NCBI RefSeq assembly: GCF_001866005.1
Contig: NZ_MLQR01000020.1
Coordinates: 1 to 64,000, forward strand
Source: Anaerobacillus alkalilacustris
GTDB lineage: Bacteria > Bacillota > Bacilli > Bacillales > Anaerobacillaceae
Reading direction: 5' to 3'
Length of the DNA stretch: 64,000 nucleotides
Numbering within the stretch: position 1 is the first letter of the stretch; the number at the start of each line of letters is the position of its first letter. Of this stretch, positions 44,670-52,454 are shown piece by piece. The position numbers and the translations under genes were made by a program. The notes under the pieces were generated by a model, which was given only the letters and a program-made list of their open reading frames with translations, did not search any database and had not been told where the DNA came from.

Positions 44670-46130
44670 ATGATTAAAAAGCGTCATATTACAGTTGCAA
44701 AAGGTGATGGAATAGGACCTGAAATAATGGATGCAACACTGAAAATATTAGAGTTTTCTGGGGCTGAAATTGAACCTGAGTTTATCGATATCGGGGAAAA
44801 AGTATATTTATCTGGTGAAACATCCGGTATCAGTGAAGAAGCATGGGAATCTCTTCGCCGCACAAAAGTTTTCCTAAAAGCACCAATTACTACGCCGCAG
44901 GGTGGTGGGTTTAAAAGTTTAAACGTTACAATTCGTAAAACGCTAGGTCTTTATGCAAATATTCGACCAAATATTTCATATGATCCGTTTGTAAAGACGA
45001 AGCATCCTAATGTAGACCTTGTCATTGTTAGGGAAAATGAAGAAGACTTGTACGCAGGAATTGAACATCAGCAAACACCTGAAGTAGTACAATGTTTGAA
45101 GTTAATCACTCGTCCTGGAAGTGAGAAAATTATTCGATATGCGTTTGAATATGCGGTAAAGAATAATCGTAAAAAAGTAACTTGTTTCTCAAAAGACAAT
45201 ATCATGAAATTAACGGATGGTCTTTTCCATAAAGTCTTTAATGAAATTTCAAAAGAATATCCTCAAGTTGAAACTGAGCACTGGATCATTGATATTGGAA
45301 TCGCAAAAATCGCGGATACTCCACAGGACTTTGATGTAATTGTAATGCCAAATCTCTATGGGGATATTGCTTCTGATGTGGCTGCGCAAATTACAGGAAG
45401 TGTAGGTTTAGCAGGCTCCGCTAATATTGGTGATCATGTAGCTATGTTTGAAGCTATTCACGGAAGTGCCCCTGACATTGCAGGAAAAGGGATTGCGAAC
45501 CCATCTGGATTAATTCATGGAGCTATTATGATGCTAGTACACATTGGACAACCAGAGGTAGCGACGAAAATTCATAATGCATGGTTAAAAACGCTAGAAG
45601 ATGGAATTTTCACCGGAGATATTGCTAAGGGCGGTGCTTCAGTAGGTACCATGGAGTTTGCTGAAGCAATCATTCAACGCCTCGGTCAGCAACCTTCTAC
45701 ATTTGCTCCTGTTATATATAAAGAAATTAAGGAAGGCGAAGAGGTTAAGTTAGAGTTTGCTCCTCAAGCAAAAGATCGAGTAAAAACTGATGTTGTTCAA
45801 GAATTAGATGGCGTCGATGTTTTTGTTTTGAACAACACATTAACATCTAATGAATTAGGAGAAGCACTTAAAAAAGTCGCAGGGCCAGAATTTGAGTTAG
45901 TTGTCATCACAAATCGTGGTGTAAAAGTATATCCAAACGGATTTCCAGAAACATTTACAACTGACCATTGGAGATGTCGTTTCCAATTAACATCAAATGC
46001 CACAAAAAACAATAAAGATATTATAAACTTATTACAACGCGTTGACGAAGCGGGGATCAACTGTATAAAAACAGAAAATCTCTATAAGTTTAATGGTGAA
46101 CGTGGTTATTCATTAGGGCAAGGTCAATAA
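44670..46130 (+). CDS. icd: Isocitrate dehydrogenase, long Thermus-like form
   Basis: A 486-residue member of the beta-decarboxylating dehydrogenase family. GDGIGPEIMDATLKIL starts the fold; the substrate region has KSLNVTIRKTLGLYANIRPN and the IDH-type VIVRENEEDLYAGIEH; metal-binding aspartates are in NLYGDIASDVAA; the coenzyme site includes FEAIHGSAPDIAGKGIANPS. Standard Bacillus Icd has about 423 residues; this one has a C-terminal extension (about 380-486) as in the Thermus-type enzyme. It is expected to convert isocitrate to 2-oxoglutarate with NADP+. No citZ or mdh is nearby. The ribosome binding site is AGGGGGTAT. Confidence 0.9.
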   Translation: MIKKRHITVAKGDGIGPEIMDATLKILEFSGAEIEPEFIDIGEKVYLSGETSGISEEAWESLRRTKVFLKAPITTPQGGGFKSLNVTIRKTLGLYANIRPNISYDPFVKTKHPNVDLVIVRENEEDLYAGIEHQQTPEVVQCLKLITRPGSEKIIRYAFEYAVKNNRKKVTCFSKDNIMKLTDGLFHKVFNEISKEYPQVETEHWIIDIGIAKIADTPQDFDVIVMPNLYGDIASDVAAQITGSVGLAGSANIGDHVAMFEAIHGSAPDIAGKGIANPSGLIHGAIMMLVHIGQPEVATKIHNAWLKTLEDGIFTGDIAKGGASVGTMEFAEAIIQRLGQQPSTFAPVIYKEIKEGEEVKLEFAPQAKDRVKTDVVQELDGVDVFVLNNTLTSNELGEALKKVAGPEFELVVITNRGVKVYPNGFPETFTTDHWRCRFQLTSNATKNNKDIINLLQRVDEAGINCIKTENLYKFNGERGYSLGQGQ

Positions 46131-46145
46131 ATAATTATCACAACT

Positions 46146-46181
46146 AGAAAGACCTATTCGCAAATGCGAGTAGGTCTTTGT
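46146..46181 (+). terminator. Terminator of icd
   Basis: AAAGACCTATTCGC and GCGAGTAGGTCTTT pair over a four-base loop. Confidence 0.92.
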
Positions 46182-46234
46182 GATACTAAATTTATCTATC
46201 ATTTATGGCAGGAGACTAACTTCTTCAAATGATC

Positions 46235-46359
46235 GAGAACTCGTTCTAGCTTCGCGAGAGCATTGGATATTCAGATGGATCCTCAACTCCACCTGAATGG
46301 AAGTTCCCACCTACGCTTAGAGGTGGGGGGCTATGACCCATAAATACAAATCAGTTTGA
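46235..46359 (-). repeat. Repeat family B, copy B4 (inverted)
   Basis: On the minus strand: TCAAACTGATTTGT, GGGTCATAGCCCCCCACCTC, the TAAGCGTAGGTGGG hairpin, CATTCAGGTGGAGTTGAGGA and the final CTCGCGAAGCTAGAACGAGT. All three hairpins are intact. The other 260 bases of the gap hold no gene. Confidence 0.75.
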
Positions 46360-46622
46360 TTAAGTGATGGGAGTATCCATACAACACCATTAAAGTAAGT
46401 ACTATCTCCTTTTTCCATTAGTGAAATCAACAATAATATTTTTACTGAAATAAGTAAACTTTTCTTTAATACATAAAAAGACGAGTAACTTTTTTTCGTT
46501 TCTCCCGTCTATAATTAAAATGGGAATTTAATTTCAATTACTTATGTAGAATGTATGGAAAGACTTATTATTTTTCTGTTTTATTTAAATTTTATCATGT
46601 AAACTGAAAGCGAGGTGAAAAA

Positions 46623-47087
46623 ATGGTTTCTCTTTTATTTCCTATCGTTTTTTTGTGTGTGGTGTTATTTATTATTTTTGTTATTTTTGCAGGTAAGCAC
46701 GGCGAGTCTGACCAAGAGAGGGTGAATGAATTGATAAAAAATCTTTATGTTTATTTAGTTTGTTTTGCAACGTTGATGATGTCCATTGGTGGTGGAGTTG
46801 GTTTGTTTATGGCGGCTTCTGATATTATTGTTCCTAACGATTATTATATGAGTTATGAAGAATATAAAATGAACCAAAATTATAAGTTCACACCAGATAA
46901 TGAAAGAGTTGTAGAAGAGTATAATGAAGAAGAAATGAGAGCTATGTACAATAATTACAGAGAGGCAGAAATCGAACGTTCAAAAAATCGAGCAAAGAAT
47001 AGTTTGATTAAGTCTTTTGGTTGGATCATCATTCCACTTCCGATCTTTATTCTTTTTTCAAGGAGACTGCGTAAGCAACAAGCCTAA
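46623..47087 (+). CDS. Hypothetical three-helix membrane protein
   Basis: A 154-residue protein with helices at about 3-24, 40-64 and 128-146. Between the second and third is an acidic/tyrosine-rich loop (NDYYMSYEEYKMNQNYKF, VVEEYNEEEMRAMYNNYREA). The C-terminus is basic (RRLRKQQA). The GLFMAASDIIVP pattern resembles DUF5671-type proteins, but I am not sure. A GCGAGGTG ribosome binding site precedes the ATG. A perfect terminator follows, so it is a one-gene unit. Confidence 0.7.
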   Translation: MVSLLFPIVFLCVVLFIIFVIFAGKHGESDQERVNELIKNLYVYLVCFATLMMSIGGGVGLFMAASDIIVPNDYYMSYEEYKMNQNYKFTPDNERVVEEYNEEEMRAMYNNYREAEIERSKNRAKNSLIKSFGWIIIPLPIFILFSRRLRKQQA

Positions 47088-47122
47088 TTTAGTTTAAGAA
47101 CTAAAAAAAGACTTCCTGAATG

Positions 47123-47167
47123 GAAAAAGGTATAATTCCCAAAAAACGAGGGAATTATACCTTTTTT
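47123..47167 (+). terminator. Perfect terminator after the three-helix protein gene
   Basis: AAAAAGGTATAATTCCC and GGGAATTATACCTTTTT pair without mismatch over a nine-base loop. Confidence 0.95.
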
Positions 47168-47306
47168 GTACTATCAATTATCATAAAGTATAAAATTTTA
47201 TGGATGGCTTAAAAAGCTATGCTAAGACTTTAGTCATTAAGATTCAATGATAATTTATAACTTATCAGATGTTGAAAAATTATTTAGCCCTCAAATACGA
47301 TATGTC

Positions 47307-47437
47307 AGAGAACTCGTTCTAGCTTCGCTTGAACATCGGAAATTCAAATGGAGTCTCTCAACTCCACCTGAATGGAAGTTCCCACCTACGCTTAGAGGTG
47401 GGGGGCTATGACCCTAAAGTACAAATCAGTTTGATTA
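47307..47437 (-). repeat. Repeat family B, copy B5 (inverted)
   Basis: Very close to B4, including the shared ACAAATCAGTTTGATTAA flank and all three hairpins. B4 and B5 bracket the three-helix membrane protein gene in direct orientation about 1.07 kb apart. Confidence 0.75.
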
Positions 47438-47577
47438 AACTATTTAAATATGTCAACTGAAGTAAAGGACTTTAATACTTCCAGTTACTAACACTACAAT
47501 ATTTACCTAAGAACATTTTTTTATATCTTGATTGGATATACTTAAAATGTAAAGTCAAGAAAAACGAGGTGGATTTA

Positions 47578-48042
47578 ATGGAATATTTACTTTCATTTAC
47601 AAAAGCTCTAGGGATGTTTGTTGTTGGTTTGACAGCTTTTCGTATTATGGGAAGCCAAGCTGTAGGTAGATTAACTGACTTTGACCTCGTTGTTGCTATT
47701 GCTATAGGGGCATTAATAGCAAAACCCTTATCTGATCCAGAATTAAATCCTTTAATCTCAGTAGTTGCTATTTCAGCATTAGTCATAGCTCAAATTGTAT
47801 TGAGTTTTTTATCGATAAAAAGTAGGTTGTTTGAAATAATCGTTCAAGGGAGTCCGATAAAACTAATTGAAAATGGGACGATTGTTATGAGTGGGTTACG
47901 TAAAGCTAGGATAAGTAAGAATGAATTAATGGAAGAATTACGAATAGCTGGTTATTCATCAGTATCAGAAGTTAAAAAGGTATATTTAGAGCCGAGCGGA
48001 AAGTTTAGTGTTTTGGAAAAAGATGTTGTGAAAAAACTGTAA
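47578..48042 (+). CDS. DUF421 family membrane protein (YetF/YrbG-like)
   Basis: The ATG at 47578 follows GAGGTGG, giving 154 residues. Three N-terminal helices (about 7-26, 38-55, 60-80) include the family motif FRIMGSQAVGRLTDFDLVVAIAIGALIA. A small soluble domain follows (about 85-154; SKSRLFEIIVQGSPIKLIEN-like start, then RKARISKNELMEELRIAGYS and the VYLEPSGKFSVLEK end). It is shorter than YetF (about 230) because it carries a single soluble repeat. Members are linked to sporulation or spore germination in Bacillus; the mechanism is unknown. Confidence 0.85.
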   Translation: MEYLLSFTKALGMFVVGLTAFRIMGSQAVGRLTDFDLVVAIAIGALIAKPLSDPELNPLISVVAISALVIAQIVLSFLSIKSRLFEIIVQGSPIKLIENGTIVMSGLRKARISKNELMEELRIAGYSSVSEVKKVYLEPSGKFSVLEKDVVKKL

Positions 48043-48205
48043 TTGAAAGAAATCATAATACATAATTTACATCATTAGACATAGTTTCACATCACTAAAT
48101 TAATGCAATTTGAAGCATGTTCTAATAAAAGAATATTTTCTCAGCTCACTCACTCAGAGGAATTTGGTGCATAGAATAAAGCATCAAACATAGGAGTGAT
48201 ACAAT

Positions 48206-48406
48206 ATGGGAAAAAAGAAAAAAGTTGCTCCATTAACAGCAAATCAAAAATATGAATACACAATGAAGATGGTAACATCTAAATCTTGTATCACGTGTAA
48301 ACGTCAATGTGCAAGAGGCTTGGCTTATATAGAAAAAATGAATAAGCCTGGTGCGGTAGGTAAAGGAGTTCCATGTATATTAACAAAAGGAAAAGCATAT
48401 CAATAG
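48206..48406 (+). CDS. Hypothetical small basic cysteine protein
   Basis: A 66-residue, lysine-rich protein with a CITCKRQC motif (about 28-34) and a further cysteine in GVPCILTK (about 57). The four cysteines could bind zinc. AGGAGTGAT precedes the ATG. I recall similar unnamed proteins in Bacillaceae (CxxCxxxC...GAVGxGVPC) but no function. Confidence 0.65.
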   Translation: MGKKKKVAPLTANQKYEYTMKMVTSKSCITCKRQCARGLAYIEKMNKPGAVGKGVPCILTKGKAYQ

Positions 48407-48431
48407 CCCATACATTTTGGGCTATTGATTA
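48399..48431 (+). terminator. Hairpin over the stop of the small cysteine protein gene
   Basis: ATCAATAGCCC and GGGCTATTGAT pair perfectly over a nine-base loop and include the TAG stop. The T-tract is weak (TATTTA), so termination efficiency is uncertain. Confidence 0.65.
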
Positions 48432-48741
48432 TTTAACATATAACTAGTTATTACGCGGACGTAGATGAAATTTGTGCACAATTCACGAGTAACCATTCAT
48501 TTTTTCTTTCAGCAGTAGGATCTCTAATAGTGATGATATTTTAGTACTTCTTTTAATTACAATAATAGATAAGTTGCTAATACACAAAAAATAGAAAGTA
48601 AACGCTTTAAACTCCGACCCCCCATGCATGAATTGTCCAACTTATGAATAGCTATAAAAAAAGAGGTTTAAGTGACAAGTTGCAAAATAGTTGCACTTTC
48701 TACTTTCGTCTTTTAACTCTTTATAGTAGGGGGGAAATTCA
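48432..48741. other. Intergenic region upstream of the zorAB-like operon
   Basis: Contains a degenerate, inverted D-like cassette at about 48599-48624 (on the minus strand GGGGGGTCGGAGTTTAAAGC). No clear promoter stands out. TAGTAGGGGGG at its end is the ribosome binding site for the next gene. Confidence 0.4.
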
Positions 48742-50568
48742 GTGGTTGAAGCAATTTTAAAAATTTTTATAAGTGAACAGCAGGCTCAATCTATTTTATC
48801 AAATTCATTGATTGAATTTATTTTTATGGTCTTATTTGTAGGGTTTGTAGTCGCTGTTGTCAGTCATTTTATTTTGTATAGTAGATTAAGAAGAGTACGC
48901 GATTTCATTAGTTCAACAAATTCATTAGATATTGACCCATTGAATCAATTTCAAGGTGAATTTGAACAAAAGAAGAAAAGTGAAAAAGTAAAAGTAGAAA
49001 CTTTTGTTCAAAAGAAGTTTTCAAGTTGGCGAATGTTAAATGTACCGGTTGTTAGTCTCATTAAAATCATCCAGATGACTGTATCTGTTTTTATTTTAGT
49101 TGGTGTATTAGGGACATTTATTGGTCTTGCAATGTCACTAGGTAGTATCGATTCAACAGGAGATCAGTTAGTAGAAAACGTGGCACTTGTACTATCTGGA
49201 ATAGATGTAGCATTTTATACGAGTATTGCAGGTATGGGACTATCGTTAATCATGACAGTACTTACGAAAGTAATTAATACGGAATATATGTTAACGGACA
49301 TTATGTTAAAAACAGAGTCTTATTTAGATGAACAAGATCAAGATGAGATGGCACGCCTCATTGAAGTTTCAGAAACAATTAATTCATCTATTGTCGAGCT
49401 TCGAAAAACAAATGAAGAATCACTCGGCAACATTGTAGAATCTTTCAAAGGGTTTCAAGAGTATACAGTTGGATTGCAGCAATCAGCACGTGATTTAGCA
49501 AAGTTTAATGATGGTTTAACCGAAAATTTGAGAGATTTCAATGTGCTTTTTCACAGTGTAAAAAAAGTTACTGAAGGTTTTGATAGTGGTGTCACTAAGC
49601 TAAATAAGAATTTTGACCAATTATTCACTTATTTTTACAAGATGGATCAAAGAAACGAAAAGATGACGGCTGCGTTTACTGAAACATATAAAAAAGTTTC
49701 AGAACTTACAAACTCTCAGACAGAAACGTTGAACGAATTTCAAACTTCTGTTAGTGATTTGAAGGACTTCTTCTCAACTATTTCTGATAGGCAAGAATCC
49801 ATGTATGGTGCATTTGAGAGAATGAATGTTCAGAGCGATAATCTAGTAAAATTAATGAAAGAAAACAATCGACAGTTTAAAGGGATTTTTGGAGATGATC
49901 TAAGTTCAAAATTATTGGGAATTACTACTTATTTAAAAGAACTTAGAAAAGATTTTGATCGGTTAGGCTCCTCGATTGTCAGACTGCCTGAAGCATTAGA
50001 TATGATAAATAGAGCTCAGGAAGAATATAAAAGTCTATTATCAGAACGTTTTGATGAACTGAAGCAATTTAATCAAGACTTCAGTAATCACCTGAAAGCT
50101 CATGCTGTTGATTCTCAAACCTTTGAAAAAAACTTGAATGATGCGACACGTTCATATGAGCAAATAGGTATAAAAAATCAACAATTACTAAACGAAATTA
50201 ATCGTACAATCACACAAATGACTGATTCATTTAATCATCGAGAAAACCAAATTGAGGCAAGCGTTGGTATACTTAAAGATACACTTTCAAGATATGTCAC
50301 TAATTTAGAGGGAACTCTTGGAGATAAACTGGATAAAGTTAGTAGAAACATCGGCGACTATGTCGTTGATATGAATGACGCCGTAAAAAAAGAGTTTAAA
50401 CAATTAGGGGAAATAACAACAGAAAATCAACAAAGAAATAGTCGCTATACTCAGCAAACGATCAATGATTTAAATCAAGAAATCCAGAACTTAAATCGTA
50501 ATCTTCATGTTTTCGCACAAGAAGCAGTGAGACAAAGTCAACGAATAAGGGTTGGAAGCAATGAATAA
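48742..50568 (+). CDS. ZorA-like MotA/TolQ/ExbB-type proton channel with long coiled-coil tail
   Basis: The GTG start follows GGGGGG; the product is 608 residues. Helices lie at about 24-46, 112-134 (FILVGVLGTFIGLAMSLGS) and 153-176 (GIDVAFYTSIAGMGLSLIM). The last two carry the GTFIGL and T-S-I-A-G motifs of the MotA/TolQ/ExbB fold. Residues 180-608 are an almost unbroken polar coiled coil (ETINSSIVELRKTNEES, TYKKVSELTNSQTETLNEF). This layout, with a MotB-like partner next door, matches ZorA of the Zorya anti-phage system, where the tail projects into the cytoplasm and signals to effectors. The usual effectors (ZorC/D or ZorE) are missing here, so a different role is possible. Confidence 0.8.
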   Translation: MVEAILKIFISEQQAQSILSNSLIEFIFMVLFVGFVVAVVSHFILYSRLRRVRDFISSTNSLDIDPLNQFQGEFEQKKKSEKVKVETFVQKKFSSWRMLNVPVVSLIKIIQMTVSVFILVGVLGTFIGLAMSLGSIDSTGDQLVENVALVLSGIDVAFYTSIAGMGLSLIMTVLTKVINTEYMLTDIMLKTESYLDEQDQDEMARLIEVSETINSSIVELRKTNEESLGNIVESFKGFQEYTVGLQQSARDLAKFNDGLTENLRDFNVLFHSVKKVTEGFDSGVTKLNKNFDQLFTYFYKMDQRNEKMTAAFTETYKKVSELTNSQTETLNEFQTSVSDLKDFFSTISDRQESMYGAFERMNVQSDNLVKLMKENNRQFKGIFGDDLSSKLLGITTYLKELRKDFDRLGSSIVRLPEALDMINRAQEEYKSLLSERFDELKQFNQDFSNHLKAHAVDSQTFEKNLNDATRSYEQIGIKNQQLLNEINRTITQMTDSFNHRENQIEASVGILKDTLSRYVTNLEGTLGDKLDKVSRNIGDYVVDMNDAVKKEFKQLGEITTENQQRNSRYTQQTINDLNQEIQNLNRNLHVFAQEAVRQSQRIRVGSNE

Positions 50569-51256
50569 TAAATATAGAAAATTATTTAAAGGTGAGCAGG
50601 AGGAAGGTTATTTCTGGCCGTCATTCACAGATTTGTTAACGGTGATCTTACTTTGTTTCATCTTAATCTTTATCATTATGATGGTCATAAAATCATTTCA
50701 AATAGAAGAGATGAAACGAACGATCGACCAAATCATGGGTGTTAGAGTAGATCTAATCAATGATTTAAATGAAGAATTTAGTGCTTCTAGTGTAGACATA
50801 GAGATCGACGAAAAAACTGGTGCGATGATTTTTAGTACGGATATTTTGTTTGAATTTGATGCAGCTGTCTTAAAGCCTGAGGGTTATGAATTTTTAAATG
50901 AGTTTGTTCCAATGTATTTAGACGTCTTGTTGGAACGGGGATATAAGGACTATATATCAGAAATTATCATTGAAGGTCATGCAGATCAAATTGGGGACTA
51001 TTTATACAACTTAGAGCTTTCTCAACAAAGAGCTTTTAGCGTAGCTGAATATATTTTAAGTAAAGATTTTCCGTATCAAAATATTCAGATTCATTTAAAA
51101 GAGAAATTAACGGTCAACGGAAGGTCTTATACTGACGGACGTACTGATGAAGCTGGAAAATATAGTCATCAAGCCTCAAGGCGCGTCGAATTTAAATTCC
51201 GATTAAAAGATCAAGAGATATTAGAGAAAACACGAGAGTTGCTCGGTGGAAAGTAG
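50561..51256 (+). CDS. ZorB-like MotB/OmpA-type stator protein
   Basis: I choose the ATG at 50561, overlapping the zorA-like stop by eight bases (a TTG at 50552 is in frame). The 231 residues start with a short cytoplasmic stretch, then YFWPSFTDLLTVILLCFILIF, where D24 occupies the proton-binding position of MotB/ZorB in the single helix (about 20-45). A helical plug/linker follows, then an OmpA/peptidoglycan-binding domain (about 95-225) with ILFEFDAAVLKPEGYEFL, IIIEGHADQIGDYLYNLELS and QASRRVEFKF. In a Gram-positive cell it would anchor the channel to the thick wall. The C-terminal domain looks complete. Confidence 0.82.
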   Translation: MNNKYRKLFKGEQEEGYFWPSFTDLLTVILLCFILIFIIMMVIKSFQIEEMKRTIDQIMGVRVDLINDLNEEFSASSVDIEIDEKTGAMIFSTDILFEFDAAVLKPEGYEFLNEFVPMYLDVLLERGYKDYISEIIIEGHADQIGDYLYNLELSQQRAFSVAEYILSKDFPYQNIQIHLKEKLTVNGRSYTDGRTDEAGKYSHQASRRVEFKFRLKDQEILEKTRELLGGK

Positions 51257-51318
51257 TGTATATTATACCTTTGCGACACAGTTTTTCAGTAGAATGGGAA
51301 ACTGTGTCTTTTTCTCAT

Positions 51319-51590
51319 TATCAGAATTTATAAATTTCTAACTTGAAAACTGTCTAGCTCCAGGCGCCATCAGCTCTATCACTTCAGTCAAGTTTCTGAC
51401 TTCACTGACTTCCTAGATTGCTTCTTTGATGATGCTTCATGCTACTTTGCTCCTGCGATTACTCGTCGCACAAATCACTGCTTCGAGAAGCCTACTTCGA
51501 AGCAGTGCTGTCAGACGCAGAAGCATATAGATTGCGTTCAAAGAGCAGACCTCTACTTGCCGACCTTCCAGTTTTTGTCGCCGATCACAT
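51319..51590 (+). repeat. Repeat family C, copy C6
   Basis: Starts TATCAGAATTTATAAATTTC and GAAAACTGTCTAGCTCCAGG. Its interior has one unit similar to the 34-bp array (GCTCCTGCGATTACTCGTCG) and a GAAGC-rich part related to C4. The right GGCGCC end is lost after TTTGTCGCCGATCACATC. Confidence 0.75.
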
Positions 51591-51715
51591 CTCCAATAAG
51601 AAAAATAATGTCAGGATCAACCTTTTGAGATAACTCAGAGGCAGAATAATAAATGATTGACATTATTAAACTAGATGGTAATATTCACAGTTTTAATGAA
51701 AATAATTACAGTTTT

Positions 51716-51870
51716 CTCCCACTCTTAAGGGGAAGTAAGACCCCTACTTCAAAACGTAGGACAACCGAAAAAACTTAGGTAGATGATAAATGCCCATTAA
51801 GGTCCGATAAGGTAAACTAACAATCAGTGAGGGATGAGGAAAATCTTCACTGATTGTTAGTTCACTTTAT
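51716..51870 (+). repeat. Repeat family A, copy A7 (modules H1 and H3)
   Basis: Begins TCCCACTCTTAAGGGG. H1 is recognisable but mutated, and the linker GGTCCGATAAG is intact. H3 is a perfect 15-bp stem (AACTAACAATCAGTG with CACTGATTGTTAGTT). H2 is cleanly absent. Confidence 0.75.
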
Positions 51871-52271
51871 AATGGGATTATTAATAATTTTGTTTAAGTA
51901 TGGAAAAATTAACTTTATGATAATCAGAAGGATGTTGATTCGTTATTTTTAATTTAGATATATTAAATATGAAGCAAAGCTTAAAGTAAATTATTGATAA
52001 ATCTACATACTAGATTATAATGGAATTAAATAGGTGTATGTCAAAATCGGTCGAAAGAAGGGTTTAACTGACCATGCCATTGAATTTTTTTAGCTTTTAA
52101 AGGATAAAAAATTCTCATTCTTACAGCGTGTTTTTTCTTTGTTATACAAAAAATAATAAAATATAAATTCAAAATTTTCATTACTTTTAGAAATGGTTTT
52201 AAACATAAAAGTATCTGAAATGATGGATTATTCTAATTATTTTTGTTAATATAGGGAGAACTAGCAATTTA
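51871..52271. other. AT-rich gap upstream of the ppc leader
   Basis: No ORF and no repeat-family copy. The stretch near 52085-52160 has T-rich runs but no well-formed hairpin. A promoter for ppc is expected here; I could not pick one with confidence. Confidence 0.3.
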
Positions 52272-52414
52272 GGTACTACCTTTTTGGGAAGGGACGCTTT
52301 TTGTCCGGGTGGGACATTGATGTCTACCAGTCGTAGTTGATATCGTTTATGTAGGTCAAAGAAAAATGGTTTGTCGATAGAAAGCTACCTTTGTTACCGT
52401 AGGCTTTTCTAATT
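52272..52414 (+). promoter_or_regulatory. Structured leader with terminator upstream of ppc
   Basis: GC-richer than its surroundings, with pairings such as AGGTA/TACCT (52271-52281), GGGAC/GTCC around 52291-52306 and GACAT/ATGTC near 52313-52324. An intrinsic-terminator-like stem AGAAAGCTAC/GTAGGCTTTTCT with T-rich tail lies at 52379-52414, only 40 bases before the ppc start. GGTCAAAG (52353-52360) could instead pair with CTTTG..ACC in that stem. This suggests conditional termination. It matches no riboswitch class I know. Confidence 0.45.
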
Positions 52415-52454
52415 TAACATGAAAGAAATGATTTTATAATTGGGGGATGATTAA

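Noticed and set aside
51439-51633. 64-residue frame in repeat C6
   Set aside because: Lies in an interspersed repeat and lacks translation signals; treated as repeat sequence.
52272-52414. T-box or ZTP riboswitch upstream of ppc
   Set aside because: CCGGGTGGGAC recalls both, but the T-box TGGNACCGCG and the ZTP CCGCC partner are absent.
48742-52454. Complete Zorya defence system
   Set aside because: Only A- and B-like genes are present; no zorC, zorD or zorE follows before ppc.
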